Counted from the stretch's first letter, positions 1 through 8,599 are shown. The stretch: 64,000 bases of DNA from CBFFRJ01 sp965644225 (GCF_965644225.1 NZ_CBFFRJ010000007.1:5338-69337), one strand, 5' to 3'. Notes: a model not told the origin generated them from the sequence alone. A program made the numbers and translations.

Positions 1-310
1 GCTGGCGGCTTAACTGACGATAAAAGTCTTCTCGCAGTTCAACGGCGAGTTGATAAGAGGCACCAAACAGCCAGACACGCCAGACATAGCGCAACAGATA
101 GGTGACAATAGCGATCAACACCAGCAGACCGATCCACATCAGTAACTGTGAGGCGGTATAGTGCTGTCGGGTGACGCCATCAACAAGGATCCCCACCACT
201 TTGGGCGGAACGAGTTGCAAAATGGCAATGATGATAAGCAAGCCAACGGCACCGAGATAGCGTCGCCATTCCCGGCGAAAATACCAGCTTAACTGAGCAA
301 ATAATCGCAC
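1..310 (-). CDS. mdlA: MdlA, ABC exporter (N-terminal part, runs off the window)
   Basis: This is the first ~103 codons of a multidrug-resistance-like ABC exporter half-transporter; the rest lies left of position 1. Reading starts at a GTG (308-310) and gives V-R-L-F-A-Q-L-S-W-Y-F, the N-terminus of E. coli MdlA, followed by two hydrophobic segments at about residues 20-40 and 58-78 that belong to the six-helix membrane domain. The upstream ATG at 318-320 is in another frame. In E. coli mdlA follows decR (ybaO) and pairs with mdlB as a heterodimer; here the gap to decR is 45 bases, the same arrangement. The ATP-binding domain is outside the window, so the substrate cannot be judged. Confidence 0.93.
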   Translation of the reverse strand, partial: MRLFAQLSWYFRREWRRYLGAVGLLIIIAILQLVPPKVVGILVDGVTRQHYTASQLLMWIGLLVLIAIVTYLLRYVWRVWLFGASYQLAVELREDFYRQLSRQ

Positions 311-355
311 GCGGTAACATCCTGAACGTGATTTTTCCGGCCACCGCCGGGAGGG

Positions 356-814
356 TTATTCAATGGGTAAAGCCGTGGTGTATTTAATCTGCTCCATGGC
401 GAAACTCGACGTCACATCTGAAAGCCCGGGCACACTGTTGACCAGCTTCTTATAGAAATCATCGTATCGTTTCATGTCGGCTACCTGAACGCGTAGCAGG
501 TAGTCATACTCACCCGCCATACGCCAGAACCCAAGCACTTCCGGCATTTCCGTCACCACGGCGGTGAAGCGCGAGTACCAGTCACTGCTATGGTGCTGGG
601 TCTTGATCAGCACAAATGCGGTCAGGCTTAGCCCGAGTTTTTCCGCATCCAGCATCGCCACGCGCGCCAGAAGAATACCGTCATCTTCCAGCCGTTTTAA
701 CCGTTTCCAGCATGGCGTGGTGGTCAGATTAACGGCATCCGCCAGCGCCTGCAAAGAGAGCGAGCAGTCCCGTTGCAGTAATGAAAGCAACTTTCGGTCA
801 ATTTTATCTATCAT
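356..814 (-). CDS. decR: DecR, Lrp/AsnC-family cysteine-responsive regulator
   Basis: A 152-residue Lrp/AsnC-family regulator. Starting at the ATG at 812-814 gives MIDKIDRKLL, the exact length of E. coli DecR (YbaO); a longer frame upstream has no support. The N-terminal helix-turn-helix (about residues 5-50) is followed by a RAM ligand-binding domain (about 65-145). In E. coli DecR activates the cysteine detoxification operon yhaOM; in Salmonella the orthologue activates the neighbouring cysteine desulfhydrase gene. The divergent neighbour here is exactly that gene (cdsH), sharing a 115-base intergenic region, so local control of cdsH by cysteine is the simplest reading. It is 45 bases upstream of mdlA on the same strand. 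Confidence 0.95.
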   Translation of the reverse strand: MIDKIDRKLLSLLQRDCSLSLQALADAVNLTTTPCWKRLKRLEDDGILLARVAMLDAEKLGLSLTAFVLIKTQHHSSDWYSRFTAVVTEMPEVLGFWRMAGEYDYLLRVQVADMKRYDDFYKKLVNSVPGLSDVTSSFAMEQIKYTTALPIE

Positions 815-929
815 TACGACCTCATAGAGAAAATTTTTCTCCCTGCATTCTATTCCAAAGGCAAAATGGCAACAATTTTTTCTGCGCTTTGTTCTATTCT
901 GGGCACAAAATGACAAATGGAAAAGATGC
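815..929. promoter_or_regulatory. decR-cdsH divergent control region
   Basis: This 115-base AT-rich region separates the divergent decR and cdsH genes and must hold both promoters. A purine-rich GGAAAAG just before the cdsH ATG is a plausible ribosome binding site. I infer that DecR binds here, because Lrp-family regulators commonly act on divergent neighbours. I do not assign exact -35/-10 boxes. Confidence 0.45.
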
Positions 930-1976
930 ATGAACAGTGACTGGGTTAAACACGCAATTAGCGAAATCAATGCCGATTATCAGCGCTCGGCAGATACCCA
1001 TCTGATTCGCCTCACGCTCCCGGCATTCAAGGGCATTGAGCTCTATTTAAAAGATGAAAGCACCCATCCTACCGGCAGCCTGAAGCACCGCCTGGCACGC
1101 TCGCTGTTTCTCTATGGTCTGTGCAATGGCTGGATTAAAGAAGGCACCACCATCATTGAGGCCTCCTCGGGTTCCACTGCGGTGTCGGAAGCGTATTTCG
1201 CCCGCTTACTGGGTTTGCCGTTTATCGCGGTGATGCCACGCTATACGGCAAAACGAAAAATCGAGCAGATTGAGTTTTACGGCGGACGTTGCCATTTTGT
1301 CGACAGCGCCTGCGAAATCTATGAAGTCTCAGAGAGGCTGGCCCGCGACCTGAATGGTCACTATATGGATCAGTTTACTTTTGCCGAACGCGCCACCGAC
1401 TGGCGGGGAAATAACAATATTGCCGACAGTATTTTCCGCCAGATGAAAAATGAGCCGCATCCGGTACCTGAGTGCATTGTGATGAGCGCCGGCACCGGGG
1501 GCACTTCTGCCACCATTGGCCGCTACATTCGCTGCCAGGGCTACGACACCCGCTTAATGGTGGTTGATCCTGAAAATTCGGTATTTATGGATTTCTGGCA
1601 AACCCGCAACGCAGAACTGCGCTCCGCCACTGGCAGTAAAATAGAGGGTATCGGGCGGCCCCGCGTTGAGCCCTCTTTTATTCCAGATGTGGTCGATGAA
1701 ATACTGCGCGTGCCGGATGCGGCGAGCGTGGCCACGGCCCTGTGGCTGGAAAGCCAGCTGGGCCGCAAAGTCGGCGCCTCGACCGGAACCAATATGTGGG
1801 GTGCGCTGAACATGGCTGCTCGCATGCGCGAACAGGGTCGTACCGGCTCGATTGTGACCCTGTTGTGCGACAGCGGGGAACGCTATCTCGAAACCTACTA
1901 CGATGCGCAGTGGGTCGGGAACAATATTGGTGATATCCGCCCCTGGCAGGACAGGATTAGCCAACTGATGAAATAA
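930..1976 (+). CDS. cdsH: PLP-dependent L-cysteine desulfhydrase (CdsH-type, cysteine synthase fold)
   Basis: A 348-residue fold-type II PLP enzyme of the cysteine synthase/cystathionine beta-synthase family. The PLP lysine is probably K52 in TGSLKH, the substrate loop SSGSTA is at 79-84, and the glycine-rich phosphate loop AGTGGTS is at 187-193. Its position divergent from decR matches Salmonella cdsH, whose product degrades L-cysteine to pyruvate, ammonia and sulfide; E. coli K-12 lacks it at this place and uses yhaM instead. The likely role is detoxification of excess cysteine. Function is assigned by family and synteny; a sulfide-using synthase activity cannot be excluded from sequence alone. 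No signal peptide, so cytoplasmic. Confidence 0.85.
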   Translation: MNSDWVKHAISEINADYQRSADTHLIRLTLPAFKGIELYLKDESTHPTGSLKHRLARSLFLYGLCNGWIKEGTTIIEASSGSTAVSEAYFARLLGLPFIAVMPRYTAKRKIEQIEFYGGRCHFVDSACEIYEVSERLARDLNGHYMDQFTFAERATDWRGNNNIADSIFRQMKNEPHPVPECIVMSAGTGGTSATIGRYIRCQGYDTRLMVVDPENSVFMDFWQTRNAELRSATGSKIEGIGRPRVEPSFIPDVVDEILRVPDAASVATALWLESQLGRKVGASTGTNMWGALNMAARMREQGRTGSIVTLLCDSGERYLETYYDAQWVGNNIGDIRPWQDRISQLMK

Positions 1977-1980
1977 AAAA

Positions 1981-2006
1981 AGCCAGACGTAGTGTTGTGT
2001 CTGGCT
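1981..2006 (-). terminator. Terminator between cdsH and cof
   Basis: An 8-bp stem AGCCAGAC / GTCTGGCT with a 10-base loop lies between the convergent cdsH and cof genes. On the minus strand it is followed by a T run (complement of 1974-1980), so it terminates cof best; it may also act on cdsH. Confidence 0.8.
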
Positions 2007-2022
2007 TGCTGGAAAAATCTCG

Positions 2023-2841
2023 TCATTCGGGGGAATAAGGAAGATGTGGTGTATCCAGCCAATGCGTTAAATAATGGGATACCGCCTGATTACGGCAGTG
2101 TCCGATAACCGGTAAATCGGGCAGTGCGGCGCGCAGTTGCGGCATCGCATTGCCCATAATCAGCCCACGCCCGACGCTCGCCAGCATCTCTGCGTCATTC
2201 ATCGCATCACCAAACGCCATACAATCCTGCAACTGCACGTTCAGCAATCCACTGAGCAGGGTCAGCGCTGCGCCTTTATTGCATCCGACGGGCAGGACTT
2301 CCAGACAGAAAAATGCGGAGAAACAGAGGTGCGCCCGCTCACCCAGCACCTCATTGAGCTGGATACGCAAGCGGCAAAGGTCGTCATGTTCACCTACAAA
2401 GCAGACTTTGGTTACCTCATGGGCAGGTAAGCGTTTCAGATCGATAAGCTGATAGGTGAAGCCGCTGTACAGATGTTCATTCATCGCATCAGGAATGGGC
2501 TTGTTGGTCAGCCAGCCTGAGTCATTAAACGCGTGGATACTGGCCTGAGTGTCCCATTTGCTGTGCAGCACCAGCTCAGCCACTTCCGGTTCGAGATCCT
2601 GACGATGTAACAACTCGCCGTCGAGTGAGTGAACACGCGTGCCGTTACCGGTTATCAGAAACGCATCAAGTGAAATTGCGCTGACGATTTTACGCATTTC
2701 CAGCGCATGCCGGCCCGTCGCAAACGTCAGGGTAATATCGCGCTCCCGCAGGCGGCGCAGGGTCGTCAGGGTCTGCTCTCCTAAACGGTGATCGGGCATG
2801 AGCAATGTGCCATCCATATCAAAAGCAGCCAGCCGGGCCAT
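2023..2841 (-). CDS. cof: Cof, HAD-family HMP-PP phosphatase
   Basis: A 272-residue haloacid dehalogenase phosphatase of the Cof/IIB class. The N-terminal DMDGTLL motif supplies the nucleophile D8 and general acid D10; the C-terminal GDAMNDAEM motif supplies the magnesium-binding aspartates. E. coli Cof hydrolyses the thiamin intermediate 4-amino-2-methyl-5-hydroxymethylpyrimidine diphosphate and also acts on pyridoxal phosphate and sugar phosphates. It is divergent from ybaE, as in E. coli. Cytoplasmic. Confidence 0.93.
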   Translation of the reverse strand: MARLAAFDMDGTLLMPDHRLGEQTLTTLRRLRERDITLTFATGRHALEMRKIVSAISLDAFLITGNGTRVHSLDGELLHRQDLEPEVAELVLHSKWDTQASIHAFNDSGWLTNKPIPDAMNEHLYSGFTYQLIDLKRLPAHEVTKVCFVGEHDDLCRLRIQLNEVLGERAHLCFSAFFCLEVLPVGCNKGAALTLLSGLLNVQLQDCMAFGDAMNDAEMLASVGRGLIMGNAMPQLRAALPDLPVIGHCRNQAVSHYLTHWLDTPHLPYSPE

Positions 2842-3014
2842 ATTCGTCTCCAGAGTTTATCGCGTCATATTGCGCAAAAGTATTGCCTGATATATACGGA
2901 AGTAATAGTGAGAAGATGGATAAAATTGTTCCGGGTTTATAGCCAAAATAATGCGGGTTGCATCGCGACGGAATGCGAAGCCAACAAAGAGGCAACCAGG
3001 AGTATGACGGATAT

Positions 3015-4715
3015 ATGCGACAACTTAACCGACTCAATCAGTATCAGCGCTTATGGCAGATTTCAGCAGGCGCCCCTCAGCAGGTCAGCGTGGCCTGTCT
3101 CGCCGCAGATTGTTATTGCAGCGAACGCCATATGCGCACCCTGCTGCGTCAGATGCAGGCGAGCGGCTGGCTTCGCTGGCACTCACAATCCGGCCGTGGA
3201 AAACGGGGGGATTTGCAGTTTTTACGCTCGCCGGAATCGTTACGTCAGCAGATGATGGAAGAGGCGCTGAACACCGGGCAGCAGCACAACGCGCTGGCCC
3301 TGGCGCAGCTTGCCCCGGAAGATTTACGCGTATTGTTAAATCCGTTTTTGGGAGGTTCATGGCAGAACGACACGCCGACATTGCGCATTCCTTATTATCG
3401 CTCGCTTGAACCACTGCATCCCGGCTTTCTGGCCGGTCGCGCTGAACAGCATCTGGCAGGGCAGATTTTCTCCGGCCTGACGCGCTTCGTCAGTGAAAGC
3501 TTTTTGCCTCAGGGGGATTTAGCCCACCACTGGGATATCAGCGACGACAAGCTGTGCTGGCGGTTCCATATTCGCCCAACCTTACACTGGCACAACGGCG
3601 ATCCGGTTGATACCCGCCAGTTGCAACAACGATTTATGATGTTGTTTGAGCTGCCCGCGCTGCGCACCCTGTTTGCCAGCGTCAATTCAGTAGAGGCGAC
3701 CCACTCCCATTGCCTGACCTTCAGGTTGCATCATCCGGATTTCTGGCTGGCGCACCGCCTTGCCAGTTACCCCTGCCTGCTGGCGCATCCGCTCTCCCCG
3801 ATGTCAGGAACCGGGCCGTTTCAGCTGGTGTCGTTCAGCAAAGAGCTGGTGCGCCTCGAAAGTCACGAGCATTACCATCTGAATCACCCGTTTTTGAAAG
3901 CCGTTGAGTACTGGATAACGCCGCTGCTGTTTGAACAGGATCTGGGCACCAGTTGCCGCCATCCGGTACAAATCGCAATTGGTAAAGCGGATGAACTGGT
4001 TGACCTGAAGCCGGTGAGCAGCAGCACCAGCCTGGGCTTTTGTTATCTCACACAGCGCCCTGATGCGAAGCTGAGTCCGGCACAGTCACGACGGCTGGTG
4101 CAGATTATTCATCAGACCACGCTCTTACAAACCCTGCCTCTGGATGAGGATCTGATCACCCCCAGCAAGGCATTAATTCCCGGCTGGACTATCCCCCATT
4201 GGCCGCCGCAAGCGTCGATCCCTTTGCCTCCCGCCTTAACGCTGGTTTATCACCTGCCGGCAGAGTTACACGCCATGGCGCAGCAGTTGAAACGCTATCT
4301 GGCGACCCAGGGCTGTGAACTGACGGTTATTTTTCATGATGCCAAAACCTGGGAAGGCTGCGAAGCCTTGAGCAAGGCCGACTTAATGATGGGCGACAGG
4401 CTGATCGGAGAAGCACCGGAGTACGCCCTTGAGCAATGGTTGCGCAGCGATCCCCTGTGGCCGAATGCACTGAGCGCCCGGCAATTTACCCACCTGCAGG
4501 CGACGCTCGATGCGGTGCAAAGCCTGGAAAATGAACAGATCCGAATTCTCGCCCTGAAGGACGTGTTCAGTCGCCTGATGGATGAGGGCATCCTCACCCC
4601 TTTGTTTAATTATCAATATCGAATCAGCGCGCCGCCGGGCGTTGAGGGCATTGCGTTAAACACTCGCGGCTGGTTTGATTTCACCCGGGCCTGGCTGCCG
4701 CCGCCCACACCGTGA
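3015..4715 (+). CDS. ybaE: YbaE, SgrR-like transcription factor/solute-binding fusion
   Basis: The ATG at 3015 gives a 566-residue protein, the length of E. coli YbaE; an AGGAG at 2998-3002 precedes it, and earlier in-frame starts add only a poor extension. Residues ~1-100 form the SgrR-type winged-helix DNA-binding domain (NRLNQYQRLW...CSERHMRTLLRQ), and from ~130 on the protein resembles an oligopeptide-type solute-binding protein (SBP family 5, motif WHNGDPV). No signal peptide is present, so the binding domain acts in the cytoplasm as a sensor. Ligand and targets are unknown. It lies upstream of queC with a 65-base gap. Confidence 0.9.
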   Translation: MRQLNRLNQYQRLWQISAGAPQQVSVACLAADCYCSERHMRTLLRQMQASGWLRWHSQSGRGKRGDLQFLRSPESLRQQMMEEALNTGQQHNALALAQLAPEDLRVLLNPFLGGSWQNDTPTLRIPYYRSLEPLHPGFLAGRAEQHLAGQIFSGLTRFVSESFLPQGDLAHHWDISDDKLCWRFHIRPTLHWHNGDPVDTRQLQQRFMMLFELPALRTLFASVNSVEATHSHCLTFRLHHPDFWLAHRLASYPCLLAHPLSPMSGTGPFQLVSFSKELVRLESHEHYHLNHPFLKAVEYWITPLLFEQDLGTSCRHPVQIAIGKADELVDLKPVSSSTSLGFCYLTQRPDAKLSPAQSRRLVQIIHQTTLLQTLPLDEDLITPSKALIPGWTIPHWPPQASIPLPPALTLVYHLPAELHAMAQQLKRYLATQGCELTVIFHDAKTWEGCEALSKADLMMGDRLIGEAPEYALEQWLRSDPLWPNALSARQFTHLQATLDAVQSLENEQIRILALKDVFSRLMDEGILTPLFNYQYRISAPPGVEGIALNTRGWFDFTRAWLPPPTP

Positions 4716-4780
4716 AGAAGCTGGTCGGGGCACTCCGCTCGCGTTACCATACTGGTTTATTACTGAATCCGGGAAGAATT

Positions 4781-5476
4781 ATGAAACGTGCCGTTGTCGT
4801 GTTTAGTGGCGGGCAAGACTCCACGACCTGTCTGGTCCAGGCGTTGCAGCAATACGATGAGGTGCATTGCGTCACCTTCGATTACGGCCAGCGTCACCGT
4901 GCCGAAATTGATGTCGCTCGCGAACTGGCACTGGCGTTAGGTGCGCGTGCCCACAAAGTACTGGATGTCACCCTGTTAAACGAGCTTGCGGTCAGCAGCC
5001 TGACCCGTGACAGTATTCCGGTCCCGGATTACCAGCCTGATGCCAGCGGCATCCCCAATACTTTTGTTCCGGGTCGCAATATTCTGTTCTTAACCCTGAG
5101 CGCTATTTATGCGTATCAGGTTCAGGCGCAAGCGGTGATTACCGGGGTGTGTGAGACGGATTTCTCAGGCTACCCGGACTGCCGTGATGAGTTTGTCAAA
5201 GCGCTCAATCATGCTGTAAGCCTCGGCATGGCAAAAGATATTCGCTTCGAAACGCCGCTGATGTGGCTGAACAAAGCCGAAACCTGGGCGCTGGCGGATT
5301 ACTGGGGCAAACTTGATCTGGTGCGCAGCGAAACCCTGACCTGCTATAACGGCGTCAAAGGTGACGGTTGTGGGCAGTGCGCCGCCTGTAATCTCCGTGC
5401 CAAGGGTCTGAATCTCTACCTGGCGGACAAACCGGCGGTGATGGCGGTCATGAAACAAAAAACCGGCCTGAAATAA
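4781..5476 (+). CDS. queC: QueC, 7-cyano-7-deazaguanine synthase
   Basis: QueC converts 7-carboxy-7-deazaguanine to preQ0 with ATP and ammonia in queuosine synthesis. The ATG at 4781 gives 231 residues, equal to E. coli; the reading frame extends upstream to 4712 but lacks support. The PP-loop SGGQDS is at residues 9-14, and the zinc cysteines C188, C197, C200 and C203 are all present. Two later enzymes of the same pathway, tgt and queA, are encoded near the other end of the window, unlinked to it. Confidence 0.97.
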   Translation: MKRAVVVFSGGQDSTTCLVQALQQYDEVHCVTFDYGQRHRAEIDVARELALALGARAHKVLDVTLLNELAVSSLTRDSIPVPDYQPDASGIPNTFVPGRNILFLTLSAIYAYQVQAQAVITGVCETDFSGYPDCRDEFVKALNHAVSLGMAKDIRFETPLMWLNKAETWALADYWGKLDLVRSETLTCYNGVKGDGCGQCAACNLRAKGLNLYLADKPAVMAVMKQKTGLK

Positions 5477-5483
5477 GCCGAAT

Positions 5484-5511
5484 TCCCCGGTGGCGTTTTG
5501 CCTGCCGGGGA
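5484..5511. terminator. Possible hairpin terminator, queC/fadM convergent
   Basis: CCCCGG and CCGGGG flank an inner GGC...GCC pairing just after the queC stop. There is no good T run, so it is a weak candidate for ending the convergent queC and fadM transcripts. Confidence 0.4.
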
Positions 5512-5539
5512 TTCTCCAGCCAACGAATCCAGAGGATCG

Positions 5540-5947
5540 TTACATCTCTTCGCGGATCATCTCTTCCAGTTTGATCCGCAGTTCCCCCTCAAGAGAGAGT
5601 GCCTTCTGGGTTTTAAGATCGATACATACGAAGGTCACCAGCGCATCCGCCACTACCTCACCCTGCGGATCTAAAGTCACCACCTGACTGAGCACGCCGC
5701 TTCTGCCATTAATCTGCTTAACATGACTGGTCACCGTCAGGCGATCGCCCAGTACCGCCGGACGACGGTAGTTAATATTGATATTAACGACGACAAACGC
5801 GATGTTATTCGCCGTCATCCATTGAAAGTTTTCGTTGTTTTCCAGCCCATCCCACCGCGCCTCTTCGAGAAATTCAAGATAGCGGGCATTGTTAACATGT
5901 TGGTAGACATCAAGGTGGAAACCACGAACTTTAATCTGAGTCTGCAT
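5540..5947 (-). CDS. fadM: FadM, long-chain acyl-CoA thioesterase
   Basis: A 135-residue single-domain hotdog thioesterase of the 4-hydroxybenzoyl-CoA type. The catalytic motif LDVYQHVNNARYLEFLEEA spans residues ~12-30 with D13 as the expected catalytic aspartate. E. coli FadM (YbaW) hydrolyses 3,5-tetradecadienoyl-CoA and other long acyl-CoAs that stall beta-oxidation of unsaturated acids. A FadR-like operator lies upstream (5989-6005), matching the known FadR control of E. coli fadM. Three residues longer at the C-terminus than E. coli. Confidence 0.95.
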   Translation of the reverse strand: MQTQIKVRGFHLDVYQHVNNARYLEFLEEARWDGLENNENFQWMTANNIAFVVVNININYRRPAVLGDRLTVTSHVKQINGRSGVLSQVVTLDPQGEVVADALVTFVCIDLKTQKALSLEGELRIKLEEMIREEM

Positions 5948-5988
5948 AGCGCTTTTGCCTTTACTTTTGTTATAGGAACAGAGGTCAT

Positions 5989-6005
5989 AACTGGTATGAC
6001 CTCTT
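5989..6005 (-). promoter_or_regulatory. FadR-like operator upstream of fadM
   Basis: The 17-mer AACTGGTATGACCTCTT contains the core TGGTNNGACC of the FadR consensus and matches about 12 of 17 positions. It is embedded in a larger inverted repeat (5981-6003) with 9-bp arms GAGGTCATA / TATGACCTC. It lies ~42 bases upstream of the fadM start. FadR control of fadM is established in E. coli; here it is inferred from the motif. Confidence 0.7.
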
Positions 6006-6043
6006 TAGCATGGCAAAAAATGGCGACTACGCAAGGAAGAAAT

Positions 6044-6424
6044 TCAGAGCGTGAGATGGCTCATATTACGCTCTACCAGCGCGTTACCCATTCCAGGAAC
6101 CTGTTTTAAATCCTCCACGCTTTTAAACGGGCCGTACTCTTCGCGGTAACTAATAATCGCCTGCGCTTTTTTCAGACCGACGCCGTTTAACACCCGGGCC
6201 AAATCTTCCGCACTCCCGGTATTAATACTGACCCGACTGCCGCCATCATCGTCAGTGCTCTTAACGGCATCCAGTTTTTTGCTTTGTACTGAAGCTGACG
6301 TCTCTGCTTTGGTCTGGCTGGCCTGGGCTTTGGCCCCTGTCTCTGCTGCTGCCTGCGCATTTTGCCCGATTGCGGCTCCCGCGAGCGTCAGGGTCATTAA
6401 GAGTACTTTGATTCCACGTTTGAT
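6044..6424 (-). CDS. ybaV: YbaV, periplasmic ComEA-like helix-hairpin-helix protein; apparent ATC start
   Basis: A small exported DNA-binding-type protein with a C-terminal helix-hairpin-helix domain (INTGSAEDLARVLNGVGLKK... VEDLKQVPGMG) like ComEA. The best start is an ATC codon at 6422-6424: an AAGGAG lies seven bases upstream, and the resulting N-terminus K-R-G-I-K-V-L-L-M-T aligns with E. coli YbaV (M-K-H-G-I-K-A-L-L) and restores the positively charged head of a signal peptide cleaved near QAA. An in-frame TGA sits eight codons upstream of the ATC, with no ATG, GTG or TTG between. The first standard start, ATG 6395-6397, has no ribosome site and would behead the signal peptide. About 126 residues. 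Confidence 0.8.
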   Translation of the reverse strand: MKRGIKVLLMTLTLAGAAIGQNAQAAAETGAKAQASQTKAETSASVQSKKLDAVKSTDDDGGSRVSINTGSAEDLARVLNGVGLKKAQAIISYREEYGPFKSVEDLKQVPGMGNALVERNMSHLTL

Positions 6425-6504
6425 ACTGTTTCTCCTTGTTGTTCACAGTAAAGGCACGATAAACGGCGCAAGGAGCCTGAACAAACGGCAACAAACAGAA
6501 ATGG

Positions 6505-6527
6505 AAAAGGCCGCGAAAGCGGCCTTT
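6505..6527 (-). terminator. ppiD terminator
   Basis: A 9-bp stem AAGGCCGC/GCGGCC with a GAAA/TTTC tetraloop follows the ppiD stop; on the minus strand it ends in a short T run (CCTTTT). Confidence 0.7.
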
Positions 6528-6567
6528 GAGTTTGCACTGAATTACAAATTTTGTGGGAAGCGGCTCG

Positions 6568-8442
6568 TTATTGCTGCTGATCAATCTGGTTGCCCAGCTT
6601 GATTTTGGCTTCTTTACGCAGGTTGCTCATCAGGGCTTCGAAGGCGATCTGCGCGTTGTTCTGGGTAATCCCCTGAACCATCGCTTTTTTCTGCTCTTCC
6701 GGCATGGTACCCGCTTTCACTTCATCCAGCGCCAGCACCACCACGTTACCCTGCATATCATTCGCCACACCATAACCCGGTTTGTCTTTCGCCGGTAATG
6801 GCAGGGAGAACGCCGCCTGACTCACCGGATCCTGTCCGGTACGCGTCAGCGTTTTCGCGTCGCCGAAGCTCAGGCCAGCGGCTTTCATGGCCTCATCACC
6901 TTTACCTTCTTTCAGCTCAGCAATCAGCTTGTCAGCATCCAGTTTGGCCTGCTGCTGGGCTTTATTGTGTTTAACAATATCGCTGACCTCGGTTTTCACT
7001 TCGGCAAGAGATTTGGTCGCTTCAGGTTTGTGCTCGCTGATACGCAACACAAATGCACGATCGCCATCGACGGTAATGATATCGGAGTTGCTGCCTGGCG
7101 CGCCGTTTGGCCCTACCAGTCCGCCTTCAAAAATAGCATCAGCAACGGGTTTGAAATTCAGCTCTTCCGGCAGGCTGTTACGCGCAAACCAGCCTGTCTC
7201 AACGGCTTTAGCACCTGCGGCCTGTTCAGCGCCCGCCAGGGTTTCGTTGTCATTGCTGGCAGCTTCACTGACTTTCTGCTGCAACGCATACCATGCATCC
7301 AGCGCTTTTTCCTGTTTCACTTTTGCAGCGATTTCATCATGCACATCAGCAAGCGGCTTCGCTTTTGCAGGCTGAATATCGTCAAGACGGGCAACCAGGA
7401 AACCGACCGAAGATTTGATGACGCCAGAAAGCTGACCTTTGTCTTTCAGGCCTGCATTTTTCAACTCATCCGGAGTGGTGGATGCTTCCAGCCAGCCCAT
7501 ATCACCGCCGTTGCGGGCAGAAATAATATCGGCAGATTTGGCTTTCGCCAGCGCCGCAAAATCACCGCCTTTGTTCAGCTCTTCCAGAATCGCTTTTGCT
7601 TCATCTTCAGTTTTGGTCTGAATCACACTGTAGCGGTTACGCTGCGGCTGAGTGAACTGATCCTGATGTTGATCGTAGTAAGCCTGAATATCTGCATCGC
7701 TGGCTTCAGACTGCATCGCCGCCGCATCAAGTTTGATGTAGCTGACACGGAACTGCTCAGGCGTCACGAAACGACCTTTGTTTTGCTCGTAGAAAGCGGC
7801 CGCTTCTTCATCGCTCACGGTCTGCGTGGCAGCCAGTTTATTAACGTCAATCACGGCCTGACGAACGACACGCTGCTGAGCAACCAGTTCAGCCAGCTCG
7901 TCAGTTTCGCCTTTCAGCATAAAATCCGTTCCGGCAACAGCATTAATCAGCTGTTGGGAAATAAGCTGGTTACGCAGCGCCTGCGCGTATTGATCCGCGC
8001 TCATCCCCATCTGGTTAACGATGCCGTTAAAGCGCGCATTATCGAATTTGCCGTTCGACTGGAAAGCCTGGGTGGCAAAAATCGCACTTTTAACCTGCTC
8101 GTCGCTGATACCAAGATGCAGTTGTCTGGCGTATTGATCGAGCAGCGCTTCATCGATAAGGCGATTGAGCACCTGCTGACGCATAGACTTGATGTAGTTT
8201 TCGTTGGCGGCAAGTTCAGAGAACTGCTCACCCAGCTGCTGCTGCATGCGGTTACGTTCGCTGGCAACGGCATTCTCAAATTGCCCACGACTGATTTCCT
8301 GGTCGTTTACCTTTGCGGCATAGGAATCGCTACCGCCAATGAGATAGCCGCTAACGCCAGTCAAAATAAACGACACGATAATGATGCCGAAGATGATCTT
8401 GAGCACGATGCTGTTTGCTGCCGTGCGTAAATTGTCCATCAT
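6568..8442 (-). CDS. ppiD: PpiD, membrane-anchored periplasmic chaperone
   Basis: Start chosen at the double ATG (8437-8442, MMDNLRTAANS), giving 624 residues against 623 in E. coli. A single membrane anchor (about residues 12-35, IVLKIIFGIIIVSFILTG) holds a SurA-like N-terminal chaperone domain, a central parvulin-type domain (around residues 265-360, including NGGDMGWL) and a C-terminal region in the periplasm. PpiD associates with the SecYEG translocon and assists newly exported proteins; its parvulin domain is considered inactive as an isomerase. It sits after hupB, as in E. coli. Confidence 0.96.
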   Translation of the reverse strand: MMDNLRTAANSIVLKIIFGIIIVSFILTGVSGYLIGGSDSYAAKVNDQEISRGQFENAVASERNRMQQQLGEQFSELAANENYIKSMRQQVLNRLIDEALLDQYARQLHLGISDEQVKSAIFATQAFQSNGKFDNARFNGIVNQMGMSADQYAQALRNQLISQQLINAVAGTDFMLKGETDELAELVAQQRVVRQAVIDVNKLAATQTVSDEEAAAFYEQNKGRFVTPEQFRVSYIKLDAAAMQSEASDADIQAYYDQHQDQFTQPQRNRYSVIQTKTEDEAKAILEELNKGGDFAALAKAKSADIISARNGGDMGWLEASTTPDELKNAGLKDKGQLSGVIKSSVGFLVARLDDIQPAKAKPLADVHDEIAAKVKQEKALDAWYALQQKVSEAASNDNETLAGAEQAAGAKAVETGWFARNSLPEELNFKPVADAIFEGGLVGPNGAPGSNSDIITVDGDRAFVLRISEHKPEATKSLAEVKTEVSDIVKHNKAQQQAKLDADKLIAELKEGKGDEAMKAAGLSFGDAKTLTRTGQDPVSQAAFSLPLPAKDKPGYGVANDMQGNVVVLALDEVKAGTMPEEQKKAMVQGITQNNAQIAFEALMSNLRKEAKIKLGNQIDQQQ

Positions 8443-8599
8443 GGTGTAACAACACTCCGCTGTAGGTGACTGTAGACCTCGCGCAGTCACTCAGTTTCCC
8501 GACGCTGCGTACAAAGATGTATTTTGACAAGAAAAGGGGTCAATTGTCAGCCCGGAACACGCAGAAACTCAGATAAAGATGGCTGAACAAACAAAAAAA

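Noticed and set aside
6967..8430. A 487-codon open frame on the plus strand opposite ppiD
   Set aside because: Antisense shadow of a conserved gene; no ribosome site, no family resemblance.
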